Shown here piece by piece: positions 50,881 to 58,836 of a stretch of 64,000 nucleotides of DNA (the first letter of the stretch is position 1; each line of letters opens with the position of its first letter). Source of the DNA: Pseudomonas sp. SDI (lineage in GTDB: Bacteria; Pseudomonadota; Gammaproteobacteria; Pseudomonadales; Pseudomonadaceae); contig NZ_QETK01000022.1 in NCBI RefSeq assembly GCF_003105155.1, positions 37,756-101,755 on the forward strand, given 5' to 3'. Position numbers and translations under genes: made by a program. The notes beneath the pieces were generated by a model, which made no database searches, was not told the DNA's origin, and saw only the letters and a program-made list of their open reading frames with translations.

Positions 50881-51879
50881 TCAGCCGTTCAGGCGTGTAT
50901 CCCAGTAGCCACGGGCCAGGCTGAAGGCTTCGTCGCGGCTGTGCCCGAGGCCGCGCAGGGCCAGGGCCATGGTCGATACCAGGGCCATTTCGCCGTAACT
51001 GTCACGGGCTTCACCGTGCCATACGGCGAGCAGGTGCTGCGGTTCGAGGCTGGCGGGTTTGACGTGGCGTTGCGACGACAGTTGTGGCCACTCTTCATCC
51101 CATTCCAGGCCGCCGACCGTGCCATACAGGTGGCTAGTGGCGTCGGGGTTGACCTCGATTTCGCCGCCATCACCCTTGACCACGATCGCCGTGTCGCCGA
51201 GCAGGCGACTGGCCTCGCGGTGTACGGCCTGATAGCCGGGATGGAAAATGCTTTGCAACCCGCAGCGCGCGCCGAGTGGATTGAGTACGCGAGCCAGGGA
51301 ATGAATTGGCGAGCGCAGACCCAGGGTATTGCGCAGGTCGATCATCCGTTGCAGGCGCGGTGCCCAGTCCTGCAGCGGAATAAACGCCAGGCATTGATCG
51401 TCCAAGGCCGTTTCGACCGCGTGCCAGTCGCGGCACAGCGGGATCTGCAGCAAGGTCAGCACCTGCTCGGTGTACAACCGCCCGGCAGTATGCGCACCGC
51501 CACCATGCAGCAGGATGCGTACGCCATTGTTGGCCAGGCAGCGCGCGGCCAGCAGGAACCACGGCAGGTGGCGCTTCTTGCCGGCGTAGCTCGGCCAGTC
51601 CAGGTCGACGGCAATCGAGGGTGCCTGAACCCGCTCGCGTAGTGCTTCGGTGAAGCCGGCGAGCTCCTCCGGGCTTTCTTCCTTGTGCCGCAGCAGCATC
51701 AGGAAAGCGCCCAGTTGGGTATCCTCGACCTTGCCGTCGAGCAGCATGCCCATGGCCTCGCGGGCTTCTTCGCGGGTCAGGCCGCGGGCGCCGCGCTTAC
51801 CCTTGCCAAGAATGCGCACGAACTGTGCGAACGGATGCTCGGCCGGGGTTTCGGTGATCAGCGGGAGAGGTTCGGTCAT
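50881..51879 (-). CDS. ybiB: YbiB/TrpD2-family protein (glycosyl transferase family 3)
   Basis: A 332-residue relative of anthranilate phosphoribosyltransferase. YbiB-type proteins bind nucleic acid and lack the TrpD reaction. The N-terminal helical part (LTREEAREAMGMLLDGKVED) and LRNTLGLRSPIHSLARVLNP are in place. I chose the ATG that overlaps the tusE stop by 4 nt. It ends the tus operon. Confidence 0.85.
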   Translation of the reverse strand: MTEPLPLITETPAEHPFAQFVRILGKGKRGARGLTREEAREAMGMLLDGKVEDTQLGAFLMLLRHKEESPEELAGFTEALRERVQAPSIAVDLDWPSYAGKKRHLPWFLLAARCLANNGVRILLHGGGAHTAGRLYTEQVLTLLQIPLCRDWHAVETALDDQCLAFIPLQDWAPRLQRMIDLRNTLGLRSPIHSLARVLNPLGARCGLQSIFHPGYQAVHREASRLLGDTAIVVKGDGGEIEVNPDATSHLYGTVGGLEWDEEWPQLSSQRHVKPASLEPQHLLAVWHGEARDSYGEMALVSTMALALRGLGHSRDEAFSLARGYWDTRLNG

Positions 51880-52211
51880 ATGCAATTGGTCGGCTTGGGC
51901 AGGCCTGCCAGCTTGGCGGCGAGTTTGGCGGGCGTGCCGTTGAACAGGCGGTTCAGGTGCAGGCTGTTGCCTTTCTCCGGGCCGAGCTTCAGGGCGGTGT
52001 ACTTGATCAGCGGACGGGTGGCCGGCGACAGCTGGAACTCGGCGTAGAACGCGCGCAGCAGGTTCAGCACTTCCCAGTGTTCGGGCGTCAGGGCAATCGC
52101 TTCGCGGCTGGCCAGGGCTTCGGCGACAGCCTCGGACCAGTCGTTCAGTTCTTGCAGGTAGCCGTCCTTGTCCAGCGGGATGTCGCGGGCGTCGACAGTC
52201 AGGGTGCTCAT
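51876..52211 (-). CDS. tusE: Sulfur relay protein TusE (DsrC family)
   Basis: A 111-residue protein that takes sulfur from TusD and passes it to MnmA. The acceptor Cys110 is the penultimate residue (PTNCI). The motif LNDWSEAVAEALASREAIALT and the PATRPLIKY loop match the family. Start overlaps the tusB stop by 4 nt. Confidence 0.92.
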   Translation of the reverse strand: MSTLTVDARDIPLDKDGYLQELNDWSEAVAEALASREAIALTPEHWEVLNLLRAFYAEFQLSPATRPLIKYTALKLGPEKGNSLHLNRLFNGTPAKLAAKLAGLPKPTNCI

Positions 52212-52504
52212 AGCCAGCTGTTGACCTTGTCGTAGCTCAGCGACAGTGCCACAAAGCCCGGGTAGTCGACGGCGCTGGCCGCAGGGTTGCTGATGGCGCG
52301 CGCTTGCAGGTCCTCGTCGAGGGCGTACAGGCGCTGCTCTAGGTTTCGTGCTTGCAGTGCCTTGAACGGCGCACTGCCAGCTTGCAGCGCATAGACGGCG
52401 TCGCCGCACAGCAGCAGGCCATCGTTGGCGCCGAGCAGGCGCAGGCAACTGCTCAGGCGGTCGTCGCCGAACGGCGAATGGGAAAGGACGTGCAAGGTGC
52501 TCAT
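52208..52504 (-). CDS. tusB: Sulfur relay protein TusB (DsrH family)
   Basis: A 98-residue DsrEFH-fold subunit (MSTLHVLSHSPFGDDRLSSC, then LLCGDAVYAL) of the TusBCD hexamer. One-base overlap with tusC. Confidence 0.9.
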   Translation of the reverse strand: MSTLHVLSHSPFGDDRLSSCLRLLGANDGLLLCGDAVYALQAGSAPFKALQARNLEQRLYALDEDLQARAISNPAASAVDYPGFVALSLSYDKVNSWL

Positions 52505-52863
52505 CAGAGGGTTACCACCTGGTCAAAACGGTCGATCAGTGCCGCGAGTGCGGCGTCGTCCAGCACCTCGACTGGCAGGCTTAGGCTGTCGGCAGGCAGG
52601 CCGCGCTCGGCCAGGCTACTACCAGCAACGAACAGCGCTTCGACGCCGAACATCGGCAGCGCCTGCAGGTTGGCGCCGAGGTTCTTCTGTTGCAGTTGGG
52701 CAGGTTGCTGGCCGCAAGCCAGTTGGAATACGCCGTCATCGAGGAACAGCATGCCCAGCGGCAGGTCGAACGCGCCGCCGGCGAGGGCAATATCCAGCGC
52801 TTCGCGGGCTGACGGGCCGGACCATGGCGCCTGGCGGCTGATAATCAGCAGGGACTTGGCCAT
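52504..52863 (-). CDS. tusC: Sulfur relay protein TusC (DsrF family)
   Basis: A 119-residue DsrEFH-fold subunit (KSLLIISRQAPWSGPSAREA; DLPLGMLFLDDGVFQL). It bridges TusB and TusD in the complex. The stop abuts the tusB start. Confidence 0.9.
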   Translation of the reverse strand: MAKSLLIISRQAPWSGPSAREALDIALAGGAFDLPLGMLFLDDGVFQLACGQQPAQLQQKNLGANLQALPMFGVEALFVAGSSLAERGLPADSLSLPVEVLDDAALAALIDRFDQVVTL

Positions 52864-53256
52864 TCAATCGCCTCCGAAGCAGACCAGGCGGTCTGCGAGC
52901 TGGGCCGCTTCATGCAGTTGGCCGAGCCCGGAAAGCGCCCACGGCGCCGGCAGGTTGACGGCGTTGCGCTGGTAGCGCGCGGCTTCCTCGGCGTTGAGCA
53001 CGCCGCGGCGCAGGGCGGCAGCGATGCAGACCACGCCATCGAGGTGGTGCGCACTGACAAAGTCGCGCCATTGTGTGGCTACGTCGAGTTCATCCTGAGG
53101 TGTCACCACGTTAGCCGAAGCGCTGTGGACGCCGTCCTGATAGAAGAACAGCCGAACAATCTCGTGGCCGCCGGCGAGGGCGGCCTGGGCGAACAACAGT
53201 GCACGGCGCGAGGAGGGCGCATGGCTGGGGGAAAAAACCGCGATGGCGAACTTCAT
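52864..53256 (-). CDS. tusD: Sulfurtransferase TusD (DsrE family)
   Basis: A 130-residue subunit that holds the active cysteine of TusBCD, here Cys77 in HHLDGVVCIAAALRRG. It begins MKFAIAVFSPSHAPSSRRAL; six codons of open frame before it are ignored. First gene of tusDCBE-ybiB. Confidence 0.9.
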   Translation of the reverse strand: MKFAIAVFSPSHAPSSRRALLFAQAALAGGHEIVRLFFYQDGVHSASANVVTPQDELDVATQWRDFVSAHHLDGVVCIAAALRRGVLNAEEAARYQRNAVNLPAPWALSGLGQLHEAAQLADRLVCFGGD

Positions 53257-53282
53257 GGCAGGCTCGGTAAACAATTCTGCGC

Positions 53283-53390
53283 GAATAATAAAGCAAAAAG
53301 CCCGCCCCCACAGCGCCCATCACCTGCCGGTGGCGGATCGCAGTGGGAGCGGGCCTTGTCCGCGCTGGGCCGCCAGGCGGCTCAAGGTTC
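53283..53390. repeat. REP-like pair between tusD and the purine permease
   Basis: GCCCGCCCCCACAG and CAGTGGGAGCGGGCCTTGTC face each other with a TGCCGGTGGCGG hairpin between them. It probably ends the permease transcript. Confidence 0.5.
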
Positions 53391-53392
53391 GA

Positions 53393-54772
53393 TCAACCCT
53401 CGCGTTTCACCTCTGGCAGGAACCAGTTCAGCAGCAGCGCACAGATCCCGCCAGTCGCCACGCCCGACTCCAGCACGTTGCGCAGCGCCGACGGCATGTG
53501 TGCGAGGAATTCCGGCACCTGCGCCACACCCAGGCCCAGTGCCAGCGACACTGCAATGATCAGCAGTGCGCGGCGGTCCAGGCTGATGCTCGCGAGGATG
53601 TTGATTCCGGAGGCCGCCACCGCGCCGAACATCACCATCGCCGCACCGCCCAGCACTGGCTCCGGTACGGCCTGAATCACCCCGGCCACGCTCGGGAACA
53701 GGCCCAGGATCACCAGCATGGCTGCGATCCAGATGCCAATATGGCGGCTGGCGATGCCGGTGAGCTGAATCACCCCGTTATTCTGGGCGAAGATCGAGCT
53801 CGGAAAGGTGTTGAACACCCCGGCCAGCAGCGAGTTGGCGCCGTTGACCAGCACGCCGCCTTTAATGCGCTGCATCCAGATCGGCCCTTCGACCGGCTGG
53901 CGCGAGACCTTGCTGGTGGCGGTCACGTCGCCGATGGCTTCCAGCGAGGTTACCAGGTAGATCACCAGCATTGGGATGAACAGTGCCCAGGAGAAGCCCA
54001 GGCCGAAATGCAGTGGTACTGGCACCTGGAACAGTGCGGCTTCGTGCATGCCGGTGAAGTCCAGGCGGCCGAGGTAGCCGGCCAGGGCGTAGCCCACGGC
54101 CAGGGCGATGACGATGGCGCAACTGCGCATCCACACCACCGGGATCCGGTTGAGCAGCACGATAATTGCCAGCACCACGCCGGACAGCAGCAGGTTTTCG
54201 CCGTTGGCGAAGGTGCCATTGCTCATTGCGGCGAAGCCACCGCCCATGCTGATCAGGCCGACCTTGATCAGAGTGAGGCCGATCATCAGCACCACGATGC
54301 CGGTGACCAGTGGGGTGATCAGGCGTTTGACGAAGGGCAGGATCCGCGAAATGCCCATTTCAACGAACGAGCCGGCGATGACCACGCCAAAGATCGCCGC
54401 CATCACGCCTTCCACAGGCGTGCCTTGCTTGACCATCAGCGCGCCGCCGGCGATCAGGGGGCCGACGAAGTTGAAACTGGTGCCTTGCACGATCAGCAGC
54501 CCGGCGCCGAAGGGCCCGAAGCGGCGGCACTGGACGAAGGTAGCGATCCCGGAGATCACCAGCGACATCGACACAATCAGGTTGGTGTCGCGGGCCGATA
54601 CGCCGAGCGCCTGGCAGATCAGCAGGCCTGGGGTGACGATGGGCACGATGATCGCCAGCAGGTGCTGTAGGGCTGCCAGCAGGCCGATCAATGGGCGTGG
54701 CCGATCTTCCAGGCCGAGAACCAGTTCATTGGCCTGCGCTGTTGCGCCGGGCCCTTGTTCGATTGAGCTCAT
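53393..54772 (-). CDS. Xanthine/uracil permease of the NAT/NCS2 family
   Basis: A 459-residue purine transporter with about 14 membrane segments. The family signature QNNGVIQLTG is present, as is the Glu of VTSLEAIGDVTATS, which contacts the base. Xanthine or uric acid (XanP/UacT-like) is the likely substrate. A single gene with a short upstream gap. Confidence 0.85.
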   Translation of the reverse strand: MSSIEQGPGATAQANELVLGLEDRPRPLIGLLAALQHLLAIIVPIVTPGLLICQALGVSARDTNLIVSMSLVISGIATFVQCRRFGPFGAGLLIVQGTSFNFVGPLIAGGALMVKQGTPVEGVMAAIFGVVIAGSFVEMGISRILPFVKRLITPLVTGIVVLMIGLTLIKVGLISMGGGFAAMSNGTFANGENLLLSGVVLAIIVLLNRIPVVWMRSCAIVIALAVGYALAGYLGRLDFTGMHEAALFQVPVPLHFGLGFSWALFIPMLVIYLVTSLEAIGDVTATSKVSRQPVEGPIWMQRIKGGVLVNGANSLLAGVFNTFPSSIFAQNNGVIQLTGIASRHIGIWIAAMLVILGLFPSVAGVIQAVPEPVLGGAAMVMFGAVAASGINILASISLDRRALLIIAVSLALGLGVAQVPEFLAHMPSALRNVLESGVATGGICALLLNWFLPEVKREG

Positions 54773-54874
54773 GCAGGTGCTGCCCCGGGAGAAAAAAGGA
54801 GCGCATTCTACGGGGCGATGGCCATTTGCGGTAGCTTTTGTCGGCTTTTGCGCGTAGTTGACCGCGCGCCCATG

Positions 54875-54900
54875 AAAAAGCCCGCCGAAGCGGGCTTTTT
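54875..54900 (-). terminator. Terminator of the Bax-inhibitor family gene
   Basis: AAAAAGCCCGC / GCGGGCTTTTT with a CGAA tetraloop, with T runs on both strands, 17 bp behind the stop. Confidence 0.88.
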
Positions 54901-54916
54901 GTCGCGTTGAGCAGTG

Positions 54917-55588
54917 TTAGTCGTCGCGACCCATCAGGCCGAACAGTTGCAGCAGGCTGACGAACAGGTTGTAGATCGATACATACAGGCTGATGGTGGC
55001 CATGATGTAGTTGCGTTCGCCGCCGTGGATGATTGCGCTGGTCTGGAACAGGATGCAGACCGACGAGAACAGCACGAAGCCGGCGCTGATCGCCAGTTGC
55101 AGGCCGCTGATCTGGAAGAACAGGCTGGCCAGCACGGCGCCCATCAGGACGAAGAAACCGGCGGTGATGAAGCCGCCGAGGAAGCTCATGTCCTTGCGGG
55201 TGATCAGCACGTAGGCGGACAGACCGCCGAACACCAGCGCGGTCATGGCGAAGGCCGAGCTGACGACTTCGGCGCCGCCGGCCATGCCGAGGTAGCGGTT
55301 GAGGATAGGGCCGAGCAGGAAGCCCATGAAACCGGTGAGGGCGAAGGTGGAAACCAGGCCCCAGACCGAATCACGCAGTTTGTTGGTGAGGAAGAACAGG
55401 CCATAGAAGCCGATCAGCACCACGAAGATGTTTGGGTAGCCGACGCGCATTTGCTGGGCCACGTAGGCCATGATGCCGCTGAAGGCGAGGGTGATGGCCA
55501 ACAGGCCGTAAGTGTTGCGCAGGACGCGGCTGACTTCTTGCTGCTCGACCTGCTGGCCGTGGTTGACGGCGTAATCCTGTTCGCGCAT
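54917..55588 (-). CDS. yccA: Bax inhibitor-1/YccA family membrane protein
   Basis: A 223-residue protein with seven membrane helices (start MREQDYAVNHGQQVEQQEVS). E. coli YccA is a substrate and modulator of FtsH. The final Asp-rich end with LQLFGLMGRDD is typical. It lies just upstream of the tRNA-Ser site and is the last clear host gene in the window. Confidence 0.88.
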   Translation of the reverse strand: MREQDYAVNHGQQVEQQEVSRVLRNTYGLLAITLAFSGIMAYVAQQMRVGYPNIFVVLIGFYGLFFLTNKLRDSVWGLVSTFALTGFMGFLLGPILNRYLGMAGGAEVVSSAFAMTALVFGGLSAYVLITRKDMSFLGGFITAGFFVLMGAVLASLFFQISGLQLAISAGFVLFSSVCILFQTSAIIHGGERNYIMATISLYVSIYNLFVSLLQLFGLMGRDD

Positions 55589-55665
55589 GGCGACACTCCT
55601 GTGGTTTTGAAACGTTTAGATGCAAGATCATACACAGCCCCAGGGAAAGCCGCGATACAGAGAGT

Positions 55666-55693
55666 TTGACAGCTTGTTTCATTTCGGTATTAT
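55666..55693 (+). promoter_or_regulatory. Strong tRNA-type sigma70 promoter
   Basis: TTGACA, 16 bases, TATTAT, then a GC-rich stretch GGCGGCCGC before the expected start near 55700, as in stringently controlled stable-RNA promoters. It is 18 bases before the first tRNA gene. Confidence 0.85.
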
Positions 55694-55710
55694 GGCGGCC
55701 GCTGTTCTGT

Positions 55711-55778
55711 GGAAGCGTGGCCGAGTGGTTTAAGGCAACGGTCTTGAAAACCGTCGATGGGCAACTATCCTAGAGTTC
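55711..55778 (+). pseudogene. Truncated host-type tRNA-Ser(UGA)
   Basis: The acceptor 5' strand GGAAGCG, the D arm, the anticodon arm (ACGGT-CTTGAAA-ACCGT, anticodon TGA) and most of the long variable arm match the usual Pseudomonas tRNA-Ser(UGA). After TAGAGTTC the sequence changes to TTATCTAAGG; the T stem cannot form and the acceptor 3' strand CGCTTCC and the CCA end are missing. The octamer ATCCTAGA occurs at 55767 and again at 55792. This copy cannot give a working tRNA. Confidence 0.85.
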
Positions 55779-55832
55779 TTATCTAAGGTAGATCCTAGAT
55801 GCACACTTCAGGTCACTCCAGCAGTATGCATC

Positions 55833-55923
55833 GGGAAATTGGCAGAGTGGTTGAATGCACCGGTCTTGAAAACCGGCGTACGTTAATAGCGTACCCAGGG
55901 TTCGAATCCCTGGTTTCCCGCCA
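55833..55923 (+). tRNA. tRNA-Ser(UGA), complete, divergent from the host copy
   Basis: All arms fold: acceptor GGGAAAT / GTTTCCC (last pair G-U), D stem GCA/TGC, anticodon arm CCGGT-CTTGAAA-ACCGG with anticodon TGA, variable arm GTACG-TTAATAG-CGTAC, T arm CAGGG-TTCGAAT-CCCTG, discriminator G and encoded CCA. The long variable arm and G73 are what SerRS reads. Outside the anticodon arm it differs much from the truncated copy. It has no promoter of its own that I can see and lies 55 bp behind the broken copy. Confidence 0.93.
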
Positions 55924-55938
55924 AACTCAGTAAAATCA

Positions 55939-55966
55939 GGGCGTAGAGCGATCTACGCCCTTTTTT
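55939..55966 (+). terminator. Terminator of the tRNA-Ser transcript
   Basis: Perfect 8-bp stem GGGCGTAG / CTACGCCC with a six-base loop and six T, 15 bp behind the CCA end. Confidence 0.9.
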
Positions 55967-56237
55967 GTTTCTGGTCATTCGCGATGCCCCGGCCAGCCGT
56001 CAGTCCCCCTCAAAGCCCAGAATCATCAACGTGCACCCAGCTATATGCACGTTACTGCATTCTGCTGCACACCTAAAAGGTAACTCGCCTTCAGCTGCAT
56101 GCTTGGAAAGCCCATTCCCGTTGATGTTCAGGGGCCATGCCCGTTAGCCCCACCTCGCTCTTTCAGTCAATCGCCAAACAGGCACGGGATTACCGCCTGG
56201 CCCTTGGCTCTCTCTGCTCGCAGATTAAGGCCTCTCG

Positions 56238-56741
56238 ATGTTCCACAACCCTGATGTACCGCATGCCCAGAACAGCCTTCTGAACGTAGGCTCCCCTGAA
56301 GACGGCCAGCCCCTCGCTACCTGGCAGCCCGGCCAACCGATCCCCCGACCTGAGGTCGTGGTGTGCGATCAGTATGAAAATTATCTGGAGACGCCGCCGG
56401 AAGGCATGGAGGTAGAAGACACAGAGGTGATTTGGTGGACAGTGGCCTCTAGCTTCAGCCGCGAGGAGCTACGGAGCAAGCTCCTGCCAGTCATCGAAAA
56501 GCGGCAAGACTGGGCCTGCTTCCTCTTTTCCCCAATTGCTGACCTGGAAGGCAATGGCCGCTACCCATCCGGCGTCATTCAGCTTCTTCGAGACATTCTG
56601 CCGGAGGGCGCACTCATTGCTGTTGAGCCTCCAGAAGCAGGGGAGGAGGTGTCCGAGCTTGCTGGTACCTTGGCCATCCAAAACCAGATTTGGCATGAAC
56701 TGGGCCGCTTTTCGGCTTGCTCTGAATCAGAAACTCCCTGA
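56238..56741 (+). CDS. Protein of unknown function at the left edge of the island
   Basis: A 167-residue soluble acidic protein beginning MFHNPDVPHAQNSLLNVGSP, with an AAGG-type ribosome site. Predicted mixed alpha/beta, with VIWWTVASSFSREELRSKLL and a Glu-rich segment VEPPEAGEEVSEL. I recognise no family. It lies between the tRNA and the qat-like operon on the same strand, with 223 bp to the latter, so it may have its own promoter. Confidence 0.5.
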   Translation: MFHNPDVPHAQNSLLNVGSPEDGQPLATWQPGQPIPRPEVVVCDQYENYLETPPEGMEVEDTEVIWWTVASSFSREELRSKLLPVIEKRQDWACFLFSPIADLEGNGRYPSGVIQLLRDILPEGALIAVEPPEAGEEVSELAGTLAIQNQIWHELGRFSACSESETP

Positions 56742-56904
56742 CTATCTTCGGGACATGTACTTTGCTGGTGATTTGGGGATCTAGAGGGGCACGCCCTCTT
56801 CCTGACTAACCGCCACGTAACGAAATATTTCCTCATCTCAGTGTACTAGTAGGTGGTGGCCACTGGCCCAGCGCAAGGCTACTATGGCGCGTCGTTGCCA
56901 TTGC

Positions 56905-56949
56905 TTCACGCTGACAACTTTCACTCGGAAAGCTTTCACGCTGAAGACG
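56905..56949 (+). repeat. Three tandem 15-bp repeats in front of the qat-like operon
   Basis: TTCACGCTGACAACT, TTCACTCGGAAAGCT and TTCACGCTGAAGACG follow each other without a gap; the pentamer TTCAC recurs at exactly 15-bp steps. They end five bases before the ribosome site of the KAP ATPase gene and could be regulator sites. Confidence 0.55.
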
Positions 56950-56964
56950 TCCAGGGAGGTTGTC

Positions 56965-58836
56965 ATGTGGGTAGATAACGAGACGGAAACAGACTTCCTC
57001 AATTTTTCCGGCGTTGCTGACACAGTCGCCGAGATCGTCTACCAGGCTGAGGGCCGCCCGATTTCCATCGGTGTGTCTGGTGCGTGGGGCGCGGGCAAGT
57101 CGTCCATGATCAAATTGATCCAGGCGTCCCTCAAAGATCCGCCCCAAGGCGAGGAGAAGCCTGCGAAGGACTTTGTATTCGTCGAGTTCAACGCTTGGCT
57201 GTACCAAGGCTACGATGATGCCCGCGCCGCCTTGATGGACGTGATCGCCACGCGTCTGGAAGCTGAGGCCAAGAAGCGCGCGAAAGGCCTGGATAAGGCG
57301 TCTGAGCTGCTTTCACGGGTGAATTGGCTCCGGGCTGCGAAGCTCGCCGGCAGCACAGCCTTGTCCTTTGCTACGGGAGTACCCGCGCCGGGCCTGTTGG
57401 GCGAGATCATCGGCCTAGTTGACCGAGTTCGATCTGGGCAGGTTGATCAGGATGCCATCGAGGCATTGCACAACACCGCCGAAAAAGCCAAGGATGAGGC
57501 TGGTAAGCTATGGAATAGCGCGCCTGCCAAAAAGTCTCCGCCGAAGGAAATTCAGGCACTCAGGGATAACTTCGAGGCCATCCTGGAAGAGCTGGGGGTC
57601 ACCCTGGTCGTGTTGATCGACGACCTGGATCGCTGCCTGCCGGAGACCACGATCTCAACCCTGGAAGCCATTCGTCTCTTCCTGTTCCTGCGCAACACGG
57701 CGTTCGTGATCGCTGCAGACAACGAGATGATCAAGCACGCGGTGCGCAAGCACTTTAGCGGCGTGCCCGATGATGTCTTGGTGACCAGCTATTTCGACAA
57801 ACTGATTCAGGTGCCGATTCGTGTTCCTCCCTTGGGTACCCAGGAAGTCCGGGCGTACATGATGATGCTGTTCCTAGAGAACAGTAAGCTGCCCAAAAAA
57901 GTCGTCGAAGAAATTCGAGTCAAGGTGCGCGGACAGCTTCGGACAACCTGGCAGGGCAACCGGGTGGATCGCGCATTCATGCAGACCTTGTACGACGACT
58001 ACCCCACAGATCTGATCGGCAAGTTTGATACCGCTGAGCGCCTGGCTGCAGTCATGACGTCAGCTTCTGGTATCCAGGGAAACCCGCGACTCATCAAGCG
58101 ATTCTTGAACGCGCTGTCTATCCGCATGAGCATCTCTCGTGCCCAAGGGGTGGGTGTCGACGAAGCCGTACTCGTTAAGCTGATGCTGTTCGAGCGTAGC
58201 GGCAACCCCAAAGCGTACGAAGAGCTGATGAAGGCTGTGGCCTCCCACAAGGACGGCAAGCCCGTGCTGCTTAGCGAGTGGGAAGCGGATGTGAAGTTGG
58301 GTAAGGCCCTGACACTCCAGCAGCCCTGGGATCTTCCTTTTGTAAAAGACTGGCTCGCCCTGCCTCCGGCGTTGGCAGACAAAGATCTGCGGGGTGCTAT
58401 CTACGTCAGTCGTGAGCATGCTCCGATCATCACAGACGAAGACCGACTGTCTTCAGTGGCTGCCGAGTTGCTCACGGCACTGCTTGCTACCCCTGACATG
58501 GCTGAGCAGCTCAAGGATCGGCTGGCTCTCATAGCGCCCGTCGATATCAACGTCGTGATGGATCGTTTGCTTGATAAAGCGGGTGCTGAGCAGGAGTGGG
58601 GCGTACCGGACATCCTGGAGGCGTTGCTCGTGGTCGGGCGCCTAGATGCGCAGCAGGGGCTCCGACTGGCGGCGTTCCTGAAGGCACGTCCGCCTGCGCA
58701 AATCCAAGCGGGCATCGTGCCGAAACTGACCGACGAGTCTTGGGTGAAGTCAGTCTACGAATTCTGGATGACGGCTGAAGTCAGTGGGCCGGTGAAGGCT
58801 GCGATAAGGAAGTTCGATGGGAACCTCACAAAATAA
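56965..58836 (+). CDS. qatA: KAP-family P-loop NTPase, QatA-like
   Basis: A 623-residue KAP ATPase, the first component of the QatABCD anti-phage system. I chose ATG at 56965 because AGGGAGG stands right before it; the ATG at 56884 has no good ribosome site and its extension consists of the 15-bp repeats. Walker A is GVSGAWGAGKSS at residues 36-47, Walker B is LVVLIDDLDRC near residues 213-223, followed by TLEAIRLFLFLRNTAFVIAA, a KAP trait. Residues 110-145 are weakly hydrophobic where other KAP proteins have membrane helices. The next gene overlaps its end by 20 nt. Confidence 0.82.
   Translation: MWVDNETETDFLNFSGVADTVAEIVYQAEGRPISIGVSGAWGAGKSSMIKLIQASLKDPPQGEEKPAKDFVFVEFNAWLYQGYDDARAALMDVIATRLEAEAKKRAKGLDKASELLSRVNWLRAAKLAGSTALSFATGVPAPGLLGEIIGLVDRVRSGQVDQDAIEALHNTAEKAKDEAGKLWNSAPAKKSPPKEIQALRDNFEAILEELGVTLVVLIDDLDRCLPETTISTLEAIRLFLFLRNTAFVIAADNEMIKHAVRKHFSGVPDDVLVTSYFDKLIQVPIRVPPLGTQEVRAYMMMLFLENSKLPKKVVEEIRVKVRGQLRTTWQGNRVDRAFMQTLYDDYPTDLIGKFDTAERLAAVMTSASGIQGNPRLIKRFLNALSIRMSISRAQGVGVDEAVLVKLMLFERSGNPKAYEELMKAVASHKDGKPVLLSEWEADVKLGKALTLQQPWDLPFVKDWLALPPALADKDLRGAIYVSREHAPIITDEDRLSSVAAELLTALLATPDMAEQLKDRLALIAPVDINVVMDRLLDKAGAEQEWGVPDILEALLVVGRLDAQQGLRLAAFLKARPPAQIQAGIVPKLTDESWVKSVYEFWMTAEVSGPVKAAIRKFDGNLTK

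Noticed and set aside
55711..55778. Treating the first tRNA-Ser as functional
   Set aside because: No T stem, no acceptor 3' strand and no CCA end can be formed.
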